Shown here in pieces: positions 35,028 to 45,844 of a stretch of 64,000 nucleotides of DNA (positions are counted from its first letter, which is position 1; each line of letters begins with the position of its first letter). The notes below the pieces were generated by a model. The model was not told where the DNA came from, made no database searches, and saw only the letters and a program-made list of their open reading frames with translations. The translations under genes were made by a program, and so were the position numbers. Source of the DNA: JAHEJN01 sp963787285 (lineage in GTDB: Bacteria; Actinomycetota; Acidimicrobiia; Acidimicrobiales; JAHEJN01); assembly GCA_963787285.1 (NCBI GenBank), contig CAWBCM010000001.1, positions 1-64,000 of the forward strand, in the 5' to 3' direction.

Positions 35028-35053
35028 TCACCATCCGCCCGGACCGAACGCTG

Positions 35054-35348
35054 CTAGAGCACGTCGACGATCTGCTGGGTGTCGTTGGCAAGGGTCCGTC
35101 CGGGCACGAGTCGCCAACCCCACCGTGCAGCGAACGTCCCACACCTCGCCCCCAGGTATCCGGATGCAGACGAACGCGTCGCCGTCCACGAGGGTCGAGG
35201 CCCAACCGGGGGTCAGCGAACCAGACGAGGGTTTCGGCGACTCGGGCGGAAAGATCGATGCGTAGGCCAACCGTGCAGAAGCGGCGTGCACCGACGCAAT
35301 CGGCACCGCATCCATCAACGTCGCCCTCCGTATCTCGAAACGGCACAT
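35054..35348 (-). pseudogene. GNAT acetyltransferase remnant
   Basis: From the ATG at 35348 the minus strand reads MCRFEIRRATLMDAVPIASV, HAASARLAYASIFPPESPKP and STLVDGDAFVC, the first strands and helices of a GNAT enzyme. Then the frame changes near 35200 and RLHPDTWGRGVGRSLH gives the acetyl-CoA-binding loop (W-G-R-G-V-G-R). A third frame ends GWRLVPGRTLANDTQQIVDV at a stop at 35054. The whole is under 100 codons, while GNAT enzymes have about 150-170, so material is missing as well as frameshifted. Together with its place beside tRNA-Ile this looks like a decayed gene. Confidence 0.4.
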
Positions 35349-35507
35349 CCATGCCTCGGAACTCCAGAGCAGCGCGACTCGCGCCGAACAGGCCGCGTGA
35401 GGCGTCGGAGCGGCGGTGCAGCGCCGAGCCGTTTGGCGCAGTGAGCGCAGCGAACGAAGACCAGGCTCGGTGATGCAGCGCCGCTGCGACGCCGGACAGA
35501 AGACCCG
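35349..35507. other. Non-coding stretch beside tRNA-Ile
   Basis: No gene is readable here. The stretch contains similar words, TGCAGCGCCGAGCC and TGCAGCGCCGCTGC, about 70 bases apart. I see no perfect attachment-site copy of the tRNA end. Confidence 0.35.
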
Positions 35508-35581
<74 letters not shown>

Positions 35582-35613
35582 GTGCCACCCGAGGGGTGCA
35601 CAGCCCGCAAACT

Positions 35614-36366
35614 CTATCGGGGCCCACTGCGACCGTCACCCCTGGCAGTGGCCCGGCTCGGGGGTCGTTTGGCTGCGGTTTTGGCCTGCGCGGCCTGCCG
35701 CCGAGCCTGCTGCGACGGGCGACCGGTGCGACGGGGACGGAATCGAGCCGACTCCTCCTCGATCACCGTGATGCGCAGACCGCCGGTGAGGTCGCTGATG
35801 AGATTGAACAACACGGCGAGCAACACGTTGAACGCGGTGCCGGCGATGACCAGGACGAATCCGCTGAGCGCCACCCCGCGAAAGATCCGCTCGGCGTTGA
35901 TGGTGAACTCCTCGAGCGCAAAGAGCTCCCGGACGAAGTTCTCGATCTTCTCGATGGCGCCGGCGGACTCGGCGGCGCCCCACAGCATCACGCCGGCGAT
36001 CATCAGGATGACCCACAGGCACAAATAGAAGATGATCGAGATCTTCAGCACCGACCACGGCTCGATGTGACGAACGATGCGTCGGACCCGGCGGGCCTGG
36101 AGACGAACCCGTCGCCGGCGCTCGCGACTGGGCAGATCACCGGCGCGCAGGGCGCGCTTGGGCGGTGGGGTCGAGACCGGAGGCACGACCAGGCTGTTCT
36201 CCGGGTTCGACGCCGGCGCGTTCTGGTCGAAAACCGACGGAGAGTCGACCGCCGGTGAGACGAAAACCGACTCGGCAGCACCATTGTCGGCGTCCTCGAC
36301 CTCGGTCTCGTCGTGGTCATCGACGGCGGGAAACGTGCCGGTCAACGGCTCGGCTTCTTGCGACAC
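35614..36366 (-). CDS. DUF3566 family membrane protein
   Basis: 250 residues from a GTG at 36366. The N-terminal 100 residues are acidic and disordered (TGTFPAVDDHDETEVEDADN). The DUF3566 domain follows: RIVRHIEPWSVLKISIIFYL, CLWVILMIAGVMLWGAAESA, a middle with ENFVRELFALEEFTINAERI and the second helix GFVLVIAGTAFNVLLAVLFN, then LISDLTGGLRITVIEEE. The C-terminal tail is rich in Arg, Lys and Ala. Such proteins are encoded downstream of gyrA in actinobacteria. The start overlaps the end of the preceding gene by 25 bases; an ATG a little further upstream is an alternative. Confidence 0.82.
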   Translation of the reverse strand: MSQEAEPLTGTFPAVDDHDETEVEDADNGAAESVFVSPAVDSPSVFDQNAPASNPENSLVVPPVSTPPPKRALRAGDLPSRERRRRVRLQARRVRRIVRHIEPWSVLKISIIFYLCLWVILMIAGVMLWGAAESAGAIEKIENFVRELFALEEFTINAERIFRGVALSGFVLVIAGTAFNVLLAVLFNLISDLTGGLRITVIEEESARFRPRRTGRPSQQARRQAAQAKTAAKRPPSRATARGDGRSGPR

Positions 36367-36971
36367 AGTTCGAAGTGTACGGGATCGACCCCGGGCAACG
36401 GTTGGCATAGCCCCGAAGAAGGTCCGAATCGGGCGAGAACGGGCACGAACCACTCGGCCACGTCGATGGCCAGACCTTGCTCGTGAAGGGAGGTGCCGGG
36501 GGGCGCCACCGGATAGGGGTTCGCGAATCGGTGATCCCACAGCCACCGCTGCTCGGCACCGGACCGGTACCCCGAGACGATCGGTATCGACCGCCCCATG
36601 GCCGCCTCGGCGGTTCCGATGGCCGCAACGAGCGCAGGAGCGAGCCCACCGGCGGCGAGTGGAGAACGGCGGGCTGCGCCGACCCGCTCGACGGAGCCGA
36701 TCCGCGCCGTGACGACGACGGCGCCTTCCGCCGCAGCGATCGAGACCTCGTCGGCGCCGTTCGACGTCGCGACGTCATCGGCAATGCCCGGCGACACCAC
36801 CGCGGCCAGTGCCGTGGCGTCGGCAGCCGTCTGGGCGGCAGCGAGGCGGTGGGCGTGGGCACCCACCTGCACGACCACCCACAACACCCCCACGGCCGCG
36901 GCCATCAGCAACGCCGCGAGCGGCGCGGCCTGCCCCCTCTCGGTCGCACCGCCGACCCCGATTCCGTCCAT
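36342..36971 (-). CDS. TadG-like membrane segment fused to a VanY-type D,D-carboxypeptidase domain
   Basis: 209 residues. The N-terminus resembles TadE/TadG or Flp-pilus-like proteins: ERGQAAPLAALLMAAAVGVL (E/R-G-Q-A-A-P with a membrane helix) and AAAQTAADATALAAV. After a spacer of about 60 residues comes the M15B peptidase domain: IPIVSGYRSGAEQRWLWDHR, PPGTSLHEQGLAIDVAEWF (S-x-H-x2-G-x-A-x-D) and GVDPVHFEL, giving the three zinc ligands His, Asp and His. It may trim peptidoglycan stems from a membrane anchor. It is placed between gyrA and the DUF3566 gene, which I do not remember as a standard neighbour. Confidence 0.75.
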   Translation of the reverse strand: MDGIGVGGATERGQAAPLAALLMAAAVGVLWVVVQVGAHAHRLAAAQTAADATALAAVVSPGIADDVATSNGADEVSIAAAEGAVVVTARIGSVERVGAARRSPLAAGGLAPALVAAIGTAEAAMGRSIPIVSGYRSGAEQRWLWDHRFANPYPVAPPGTSLHEQGLAIDVAEWFVPVLARFGPSSGLCQPLPGVDPVHFELCRKKPSR

Positions 36972-37009
36972 GGCTCCTCCTCGACCGGTGTCGCAGGAGA
37001 AGTGGGGGT

Positions 37010-39535
37010 TCAGTCGTCGTCGACGCTCTCGACGGCGTCGACCGCGGCATCGGTGCCGGTCGCGTCGTCGTCGGAGTCCTCATCTTGATCGGCTTGGGTG
37101 ACCGGCGCAAGGGCGGCAACTGACGCTCCGTCGGGCACGTTCATGACCCGAACCCCGGTCGCACCGCGACCCTGGACCGAGATGTCGGCGACCGCCATGC
37201 GGATGATGACCCCCGACGATGCGATCACGAACACCTGATCGGTGTCCCGCACGGCCAGCACGCCGGCGACCTCCTTGCGGGCGCCGGTCAACTTGATGCC
37301 GCGGACTCCGAGCCCGCCGCGACCCTTGGTGGGGTACTTGTCGACGGGTGTGCGCTTTCCGTAACCCGAGCTGGTGATGTGCAACAGCGAGGCGCCCTCT
37401 TCGGCCACCGCGGTGCCGATCACCTTGTCGTCGCCACGGAACTTCATCCCGATGACCCCGGCCGCGGATCGACCCATGGGCCGCACGTCACTCTCGGCGA
37501 AGCGGATGGTCTGACCGGCGCGAGACGACACGAGGATGTCGTCGTTGCCGCTCGTCGGCAGGACCGACACCAGTTCGTCGCCCTCGTTGAGCTTGATGGC
37601 GATGAAGCCGTCGCGCCGACTCTTGTCGTACTCGTTGAACTTGGTCTTCTTGACCCGCCCGAGTCGTGTGGTGAAGAACAGATAGCGGTTGGTCTCGTAA
37701 TCGCGTGTGTCGATGACCGCCGCCACCGATTCGTCGGGATCGAGCTGGAGGAGGTTCACGATCGCCGTGCCCCGCGCCGTGCGGCTGGTCATGGGCACTT
37801 CATGGGCCTTGATCCGGTACACCTTGCCGAAGGTGGTGAAGAACAACAAGTAGGCGTGCGCGCTGGTGTGCGTGAGCTGCTTCACGTAGTCGCCATCACG
37901 GAGATTGGCGCCCGACACGCCTCGGCCCCCGCGGCCCTGTGTGCGGAACTCGTCGACCGAGACCGTCTTCACGTACCCGAGCGACGAGAGGGTGAAGACC
38001 AGCTCCTCGTCGTCGATGAGATCCTCGATGTCGAGAGCACCCGGATCGTGGGTGAGCACACTGATCCGCTCGGAGGCGAACTCGTCGCGGATCGCCACCA
38101 TCTCGTCCTTGATGACCCAACGCAGCTTCACGTCGTCGCCGAGAATGGCCTCGAGTCCCTCGATGGTCTCGGCCAGCTTCGCCATCTCCTCGTCGAGCTC
38201 GGCCCGGCCCAGACGGGTGAGTCGACCCAACGGCAGATCGAGGATGTGGTTGGCCTGGATCTCGGTGAACTCGAAACCGGCGCCGGTGAGGCCCTCGCGA
38301 GCGTCGGCACGGTCGGCGGACCCACGGATGAGGGCGATGATGGCGTCGAGCATGTCGAGAGCCTTGAGCAGGCCTTCGACGATGTGGGCCCGAGCCTTCG
38401 CCTTGGCCAAGCGGAACTCCGAGCGACGGGTCACGACGTCGATCTGGTGATCGACATAGGCCACCAGCGCTTCGCGGAGGTTCAGCGTGCGCGGAATGCC
38501 GTCGACCAGGGCGACCATGTTCGCGGAGAACGTGGTCTGCAACGGGGTGTACTTGAACAGGTTGTTCAAGATCACCAGGGCCGGAGCGTCGCGCTTGAGG
38601 TCGAACACGAGCCGGGTCTTCCCCTTGGCCGACTCGTTCCGAATCGCACGAATACCGTCGAGATCGCCGCGGTCGACCATCTCGGCCGCCTTCTGGGCGA
38701 TGGCGTCGACGTTGGTCTGATATGGAATCGCGGTGACCACGATCTGGGTGGGCCCCTGCCCCTCGGGCTCGACGATCTCGGCGTCGGCTCGCATGCGGAT
38801 GGACCCACGGCCGGTGCGGTAGGCGTCCTCGATGCCGGCCCGGCCCAAGATCTTGCCACCGGTCGGGAAGTCGGGACCCTTCACGAAGGCCATGAGGTCG
38901 TCGGGGGTGGCGTCGGGGTTGTCGATGAGGTGCACGGTGGCATCGATCACCTCGCCGAGGTTGTGGGGCGGGATGTTGGTGGCCATCCCCACGGCGATGC
39001 CCTGCCCGCCACTGACGAGCAGGTTCGGGAAGCGACTGGGCAGCGCGACCGGCTCGACGCGCGAACCGTCGAAGTTGTCGGTGAAATCGACCGTGTCCTC
39101 GTCGATGCCGGCCAGCATCTGCATGGCCAGGGGTGACAGCCGACACTCGGTGTAGCGCATCGCGGCAGGAGGATCCGACGGCGAACCGAAGTTTCCGTGG
39201 GGTGAGATCAGCGGATGCCGCAGCGAGAAGTGCTGGCCGAGGCGTACGAGCGCGTCGTAGATGGCGGTATCGCCGTGCGGGTGGTACTTGCCCATCACGT
39301 CGCCGACCACCGTTGCGCACTTCACATGGCTGCGATCGGGACGAATGCCCTGGTCGTGCATGCTCCAAAGGATGCGACGGTGTACCGGCTTGAGCCCGTC
39401 ACGAGCATCGGGAAGGGCTCGTGACACGATGACCGACATGGCGTAGTCGAGGAACGACTGCTCCATCTCCTCTTGGATCTCGATGGCCTCGATGGCGCCG
39501 CCGAGCGGCGCGTCGGGTGGTGGGGAATCGCTCAT
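37010..39535 (-). CDS. gyrA: DNA gyrase subunit A
   Basis: 841 residues, the usual size. The N-terminal breakage domain has SRALPDARDGLKPVHRRILW, KYHPHGDTAIYDALVRLGQH (quinolone region, with Thr at the E. coli Ser83 position) and the active tyrosine in AAMRYTECRLSPLAM. The C-terminal wrapping domain has six beta-pinwheel blades and the GyrA-box QGRGGRGVSGANL. The protein ends in an acidic tail (DQDEDSDDDATGTDAA). With GyrB it introduces negative supercoils. It follows gyrB after 19 bases. Confidence 0.97.
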   Translation of the reverse strand: MSDSPPPDAPLGGAIEAIEIQEEMEQSFLDYAMSVIVSRALPDARDGLKPVHRRILWSMHDQGIRPDRSHVKCATVVGDVMGKYHPHGDTAIYDALVRLGQHFSLRHPLISPHGNFGSPSDPPAAMRYTECRLSPLAMQMLAGIDEDTVDFTDNFDGSRVEPVALPSRFPNLLVSGGQGIAVGMATNIPPHNLGEVIDATVHLIDNPDATPDDLMAFVKGPDFPTGGKILGRAGIEDAYRTGRGSIRMRADAEIVEPEGQGPTQIVVTAIPYQTNVDAIAQKAAEMVDRGDLDGIRAIRNESAKGKTRLVFDLKRDAPALVILNNLFKYTPLQTTFSANMVALVDGIPRTLNLREALVAYVDHQIDVVTRRSEFRLAKAKARAHIVEGLLKALDMLDAIIALIRGSADRADAREGLTGAGFEFTEIQANHILDLPLGRLTRLGRAELDEEMAKLAETIEGLEAILGDDVKLRWVIKDEMVAIRDEFASERISVLTHDPGALDIEDLIDDEELVFTLSSLGYVKTVSVDEFRTQGRGGRGVSGANLRDGDYVKQLTHTSAHAYLLFFTTFGKVYRIKAHEVPMTSRTARGTAIVNLLQLDPDESVAAVIDTRDYETNRYLFFTTRLGRVKKTKFNEYDKSRRDGFIAIKLNEGDELVSVLPTSGNDDILVSSRAGQTIRFAESDVRPMGRSAAGVIGMKFRGDDKVIGTAVAEEGASLLHITSSGYGKRTPVDKYPTKGRGGLGVRGIKLTGARKEVAGVLAVRDTDQVFVIASSGVIIRMAVADISVQGRGATGVRVMNVPDGASVAALAPVTQADQDEDSDDDATGTDAAVDAVESVDDD

Positions 39536-39554
39536 TCCTGATCCTCTCGCCGAC

Positions 39555-41498
<1,944 letters not shown>

Positions 41499-41629
41499 GA
41501 AAGTTGCTCTCGTTCCGACGACGATCGGCGATTTCGGGCCGAGGCGAGCGGGGTCGGAAAACGCTGGTCACCTGGGAAATCACAACTACGAGAGTCTACC
41601 AGGGAACAGGCGGGTTCCGAGGCATCATC

Positions 41630-41701
41630 GGCCCCTCACCGGGGCTCCACGCGCACCACGATCCCGGCCCCTCACCGGGGCTCCACGCGCACCACGATCC
41701 C
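41630..41701. repeat. Tandem 36-bp duplication over the end of dciA
   Basis: The unit GGCCCCTCACCGGGGCTCCA plus 16 more bases occurs at 41630-41665 and again, identical, at 41666-41701. The second copy contains the last codons and stop of dciA (GIVVRVEPR then TGA); the first copy repeats them downstream. Each unit carries a short CCCCTCACCGGGG hairpin, so it may also help end transcription. Confidence 0.85.
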
Positions 41702-41998
41702 GGTCACCGCACGGGGGCCGACGAGCGCATCGAGACGCTCGATGATCATGGGTTCGAGCAACCGGAGCTGCGTGCTCCAGGCGGGATCGTGGGCGGCCAC
41801 CGTCAGATGGGTGTCCTTGAGCCCGATCGGTCGGCAGTTGGCCGCCACCCCATCGCCGACGATGTCGCTCCAGCGACCGAAGATCACGTTCAGTGCGTCG
41901 GCCGACGGCACTCCCATGGATCGAGCGACGCGGTCGAGGCCCTCACCCAGCGGCCGCGGTTCCGATCGTCCTCCGGTCGGCAGTGGTTCCCATGGCAT
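41672..41998 (-). CDS. dciA: DciA / DUF721 replicative-helicase loader-like protein
   Basis: 108 residues. The DUF721 fold is seen in DALNVIFGRWSDIVGDGVAA, ANCRPIGLKDTHLTVAAHDP and AWSTQLRLLEPMIIERLDAL. DciA proteins assist loading of the DnaB helicase in most bacteria that lack DnaC. The location between recF and gyrB on the same strand is the standard actinobacterial one. The start lies three bases after the recF stop region. The last codons are duplicated downstream. Confidence 0.85.
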   Translation of the reverse strand: MPWEPLPTGGRSEPRPLGEGLDRVARSMGVPSADALNVIFGRWSDIVGDGVAANCRPIGLKDTHLTVAAHDPAWSTQLRLLEPMIIERLDALVGPRAVTGIVVRVEPR

Positions 41999-42001
41999 GA
42001 C

Positions 42002-43114
42002 TCAGTCTGACCCGAATGCGAGTGGCGTGCTCGCTCCGTCGCTCTCGAGTCGACCGACGGTGACGGAGATCGTCTGGTCCGGGGTGGCCCCGTCGGGAAG
42101 TGGACCGGCGGTCGAGATGAACACCTGACCGACGGGCAGAGACCGCAGAAGCGCCGCCGACCGACCAGGATCGAGCTCGGAGAAAACGTCGTCGAGCAAC
42201 AGGATGGGGCTCGATCCGTGCACCTCGGTGAGGTGTTGGTGGGCGGCCAGCCGCAGAGCCAGGGCAACCGTCCGCTGCTCACCCTGTGAGGCTCGGTTCC
42301 GGGCCGCCATACCCTCCAGGACGAGCTCCAGGTCGTCGCGGTGCGGTCCCACGGTGGTGAGCCCTCGACGCACGTCGGCGACCCGAGCCTCGGCCAGTGT
42401 CACGGCCAGGCCCTCGGCGCGCCACGGTGGCCGGTAGGTCGCCTCGAGCTGGTCGAGGCTGCCACTGAGTCGCCGATACGCCTCCTGCAGCGTCGGACGC
42501 AACTCGTCGAGGGTCACCGCTCGCAGCTCGGCCCATCGCTCGCCCAGGTCCGTGAACTTGGCGTCCCACACCTCGAGGGTGGCCTCGGCGCTTGCGTCGA
42601 GACGACCGTGCACCCCCTTCAGCAAGGCGTTGCGCTGCCGGAGGACCTTGTCGAGATCGTCGCGCAGCTGGTCGTTGGCCACGTTGCGGCTCACCAGGAG
42701 GTCGTCGAGGAAGTCCCGACGGATCGACGGGCCGCCCTTGACCAACTCGAGGTCGTCGGGAGTGAACACCGACACCAACAGGAGCCCGAGCAGGTCACGG
42801 CGTCGGGAGAGTCGCTGCCGGTTCACCTGGACGCGACCGCGTCCTCGGCCGCCGAGCTCACATTCGATGAGGAGCTCGCGCTTCTCTCGGCGAGCCACTC
42901 CCCGAATGACGGCGGTATCGGCACCGTGGCGGACCATCACGTCGGGACTCACACCCCGCAGGGATCGAAGCGTGGCCAGATAGCCGATGGCCTCGAGCAG
43001 GTTGGTCTTTCCCTGACCGTTGGCGCCGGTTACCGCAACGAGACCCGGCGAGAAGGTGATATCGGCCTCGACGTACGAACGGAAGTCGCGCAGGGCCAGC
43101 TGCTCGACCTGCAC
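42002..43114 (-). CDS. recF: RecF recombination and replication-repair ATPase
   Basis: 370 residues. Walker A: VAVTGANGQGKTNLLEAIGY; the ABC signature region SQGEQRTVALALRLAAHQHL; Walker B: PILLLDDVFSELDPGRSAAL. The N-terminus MQVEQLALRDFRSYVEADIT is characteristic. RecF binds gapped DNA and helps load RecA. It lies 5 bases downstream of dnaN and 3 bases upstream of dciA. Confidence 0.95.
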   Translation of the reverse strand: MQVEQLALRDFRSYVEADITFSPGLVAVTGANGQGKTNLLEAIGYLATLRSLRGVSPDVMVRHGADTAVIRGVARREKRELLIECELGGRGRGRVQVNRQRLSRRRDLLGLLLVSVFTPDDLELVKGGPSIRRDFLDDLLVSRNVANDQLRDDLDKVLRQRNALLKGVHGRLDASAEATLEVWDAKFTDLGERWAELRAVTLDELRPTLQEAYRRLSGSLDQLEATYRPPWRAEGLAVTLAEARVADVRRGLTTVGPHRDDLELVLEGMAARNRASQGEQRTVALALRLAAHQHLTEVHGSSPILLLDDVFSELDPGRSAALLRSLPVGQVFISTAGPLPDGATPDQTISVTVGRLESDGASTPLAFGSD

Positions 43115-43119
43115 GACCG

Positions 43120-44214
43120 CTACGACACCCGGACGGGCATCAACAGATACAGGAAGTCGTCGTCGCCGACCGAGCGCAGGACCGCGGGCTTCAGCGCATC
43201 GACGGTCTCGAGTCGGATCTCCTCGCCGGCGGAGACCTCGACCCCCGTGAGCAGGTACTCGGGGTTGAACGCCACCGTGAGCTCGAGCCCGTCGTAGGTG
43301 GCGTCCACGGCCTCATGCGCCTGCCCGACGTCCTGGGTCATGGCGATGAGCTCGAGCCCATCGGGGGTCATGGCCATACGCAGCGGCGTGCTCTCCTGGG
43401 CCAGGAGTCGGACCCGTCGAATCGCGTCCAGTAGCTCGCCACGAGACACCACCAGGTTGTTGGGGTGATTTTCGGGAATCAGACCGCGGTAGTTGGGGAA
43501 GTCCCCTTCGATCAGGCGCGTCGTGAGCACGGTCGTCCCGATGATGAACGACGCCTCGTTGTCACCGAGATGCAGGGTGATCTCCTCGGTGGTCCCGATG
43601 ACCCGACCCAGCTCGGCCAGTGCTCGTGACGGCACGAGCACCTGTTGGCCCTCGGCGAGAATCGACGTGCCGGGGAGATCGCGTACGGCCAGGCGATACG
43701 AATCGGTGGCGACCAGGCGGAGGCCTTCGGCCTCGGCTGCCAGGAGCACACCGGTGAGGATGGGGCGCGAGTCGTCGGCGCTGGCCGCGGGGACGACCTG
43801 ACGGAGGGCATCGGCGAGCGCCTTGGCATCGATGGTGACCGCATCGCCACTGGCCACACCGACTTGGGGGAACTCCTCGGCGGCGATCGTGCGGAGGGAG
43901 AAGTCGGACCGTCCCCCAGCGATCTGGACGTCGCCGTCGGCCAACTCGACGGTGACCGCGCCCGGTTCTATGGCCCGGACCACGTCGGCGACGAGCTTCG
44001 ATGGAATGACCACGACGCCGTCGTCGGACCCGGCGACCTCGATCGTCGCCATGATGGTGAGGTCGAGATCGCTTCCGGTGATCGTGAGCGAGTTGCCCCG
44101 CAATTCCAGACGGAGCCCGGCAAGTACCGGGAGACTCCCACCGCGGCTGCTGACGGCCCGGCCCGCGGTTGCGAGAGCTTCGGCCAACACGTCGCGTTCA
44201 CATCGGAACTTCAC
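43120..44214 (-). CDS. dnaN: DNA polymerase III beta subunit (sliding clamp)
   Basis: 364 residues in three similar domains. Recognisable parts: VKFRCERDVLAEALATAGRA at the start, LPVLAGLRLELRGNSLTITG, DSRPILTGVLLAAEAEGLRL, VATDSYRLAVRD, and the end MPVRVS close to the family M-P-x-R. It clamps the polymerase to DNA. I chose the GTG at 44214, preceded by GAGGAA at the right spacing; the frame is open into the intergenic region but without similarity. Confidence 0.95.
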   Translation of the reverse strand: MKFRCERDVLAEALATAGRAVSSRGGSLPVLAGLRLELRGNSLTITGSDLDLTIMATIEVAGSDDGVVVIPSKLVADVVRAIEPGAVTVELADGDVQIAGGRSDFSLRTIAAEEFPQVGVASGDAVTIDAKALADALRQVVPAASADDSRPILTGVLLAAEAEGLRLVATDSYRLAVRDLPGTSILAEGQQVLVPSRALAELGRVIGTTEEITLHLGDNEASFIIGTTVLTTRLIEGDFPNYRGLIPENHPNNLVVSRGELLDAIRRVRLLAQESTPLRMAMTPDGLELIAMTQDVGQAHEAVDATYDGLELTVAFNPEYLLTGVEVSAGEEIRLETVDALKPAVLRSVGDDDFLYLLMPVRVS

Positions 44215-44454
44215 AGCTACTGTTCCTCTACTTTCTTGATAAACACTAGTTCTAGTAGTAGGCCTGTGGATCTGTGGAAAACCGACGTTTTCCCTGCTCA
44301 GACCCAATGTGGCCTTGTGGACGGCGAAACACCATGTTCACAGGGTCGCGTGAGGGACCGAGTGATGGTGGGGACAAGGTCGCCTCGCCCACAGGAGGCA
44401 AGGGGTTACCCACATGCACTGAGGACGACGGTGTGGACCACCGGTGGTCCACCC
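44215..44454. other. oriC: Probable replication origin between dnaA and dnaN
   Basis: This 240-base gap contains DnaA-box-like words: TGTGGATCT at 44265-44273, TGTGGAAAA at 44273-44281 (reverse TTTTCCACA), TGTGGACGG at 44316-44324 and TGTGGACCA at 44432-44440 (reverse TGGTCCACA). An AT-rich stretch (CTTGATAAACACTAGTTCTA) lies next to dnaN at about 44235-44255. The position and boxes are as expected for an actinobacterial oriC. A second cluster upstream of dnaA is described separately. Confidence 0.65.
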
Positions 44455-45844
44455 TCAGACCTCACCGTTCTTGATGGACTGGATCATGGCGGTGACCTGG
44501 TCGTAGATCTGTCGTCGTTCGGCCATCTGCTTGGAGATCTTGTCGACGGCGTGGATGACCGTGGTGTGGTCGCGGCCCCCGAACTCTCTCGCGATGGCCG
44601 GGTAGCTGAGGTCGGTGAGCTCACGGAAGACGTACATGGCGATCTGGCGCGCGGTCACCAGCGGCCGATGCCGTCGGGCACCCTGGATCTCCTCGAGGGT
44701 GAAACCGAACTTCTTCTGTGTGGCCTCGAGGATCAACTCGGGAGTGACGGGCCGCGGCTGGCGGGCGTCGACGATGTCGCGGAGAACGTCCTGGGCCAGA
44801 TCGGCATCGAGGGGCTTGTTGGTGAGACTGGCATAGGCGCACACCCGGATGAGCGCTCCTTCGAGCTCTCGGATGTTCTCGGTGATGTGGGTGGCGATGA
44901 ATTCGAGCACGTTGCGCGGCACCGGCACACCGGTGGATTCCGCTTTGCGGCTGAGGATGGCGAGGCGCGTCTCGAGGTCGGGCGGTTGGATGTCGGTGAT
45001 GAGACCCATCTTGAACCGGCTGCGGAGCCGGTCTTCGAGGGTGGAGATCGCATCGGGAGGTCGGTCGGAGGAGATGACGATCTGACGATTGGCCTGATGG
45101 AGCGTGTTGAAGGTGTGGAAGAACTCCTCCTGGAGACCCTCCTTGCCCTCGATGAACTGGATGTCGTCGACCAGCAGGACGTCGATGTCGCGGTATTTGC
45201 GTTTGAAGTGTTGTCGGGTATTGGTGCGGATCGCGTCGACGAACTCGTTGAGGAAGGTCTCGGTGCTCACGTACTGAACGGAGTACTCCGGGTAGTTCTC
45301 GATCACATAGTGCCCGATGGCCTGGAGGAGGTGGGTCTTGCCCAGTCCGGCGTCGCCGTAGATGAAGAGCGGGTTGTAGGACTTCGCCGGCGTTTCGGCG
45401 ACGGCGAGCGACGCCGCCTGTGCGAAGCGGTTGGACTGGCCGGTGACGAAGGTCTCGAAGGTGTACCGCGGGTTGAGCGACCCCTCGATGACCGGGCCGC
45501 CGGCGCTGGCCGATGGCCGATCGTCGACCACCACTTCGGGCTCGACGAGCGCAGCGATGTCGTCTTCGCGGGCACCGAACTCCGGGCGCACGTCGATGAC
45601 CAGATCGAGGTGGGCCGCCCCGGCGGTCGACGAGCGCGTCGCGCACCAGGCTGAGGTAGCGCCCTTCGACTCGTTCCTTCACGATGGCATTCGGTACCGA
45701 CAACACGAGCGTTTCGTCGACGACCCCGATGGGCTGGGCGTTGTTGAAGGTCGACTGCCAGACCGCGTCGGAGACCTCGGCTCGAATGGTTGCTGCGCAC
45801 GACTGCCACACAGTTCCGGGATCGATGTCGTTCACAAAGGGCAT
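44455..45844 (-). CDS. dnaA: Chromosomal replication initiator DnaA, interrupted by an indel
   Basis: The N-terminal domain begins MPFVNDIDPGTVWQSCAATI and runs to YLSLVRDALVD. The frame then changes near 45625-45640 and continues AHLDLVIDVRPEFGAREDDI, the AAA+ domain with Walker A FIYGDAGLGKTHLLQAIGHY and Walker B DIDVLLVDDIQFIEGKEGLQ, and the domain IV helix SYPAIAREFGGRDHTTVIHA for DnaA boxes. Two bases (GC) seem to be missing, since GVDAAGAAHLDL would be expected. Joined length is about 462 residues. As dnaA is essential, a sequence error is much more likely than inactivation. Start ATG at 45844. Confidence 0.92.

Noticed and set aside
41630..41701. CRISPR array
   Set aside because: Only two directly adjacent copies with no spacers; it is a simple tandem duplication over the end of dciA.
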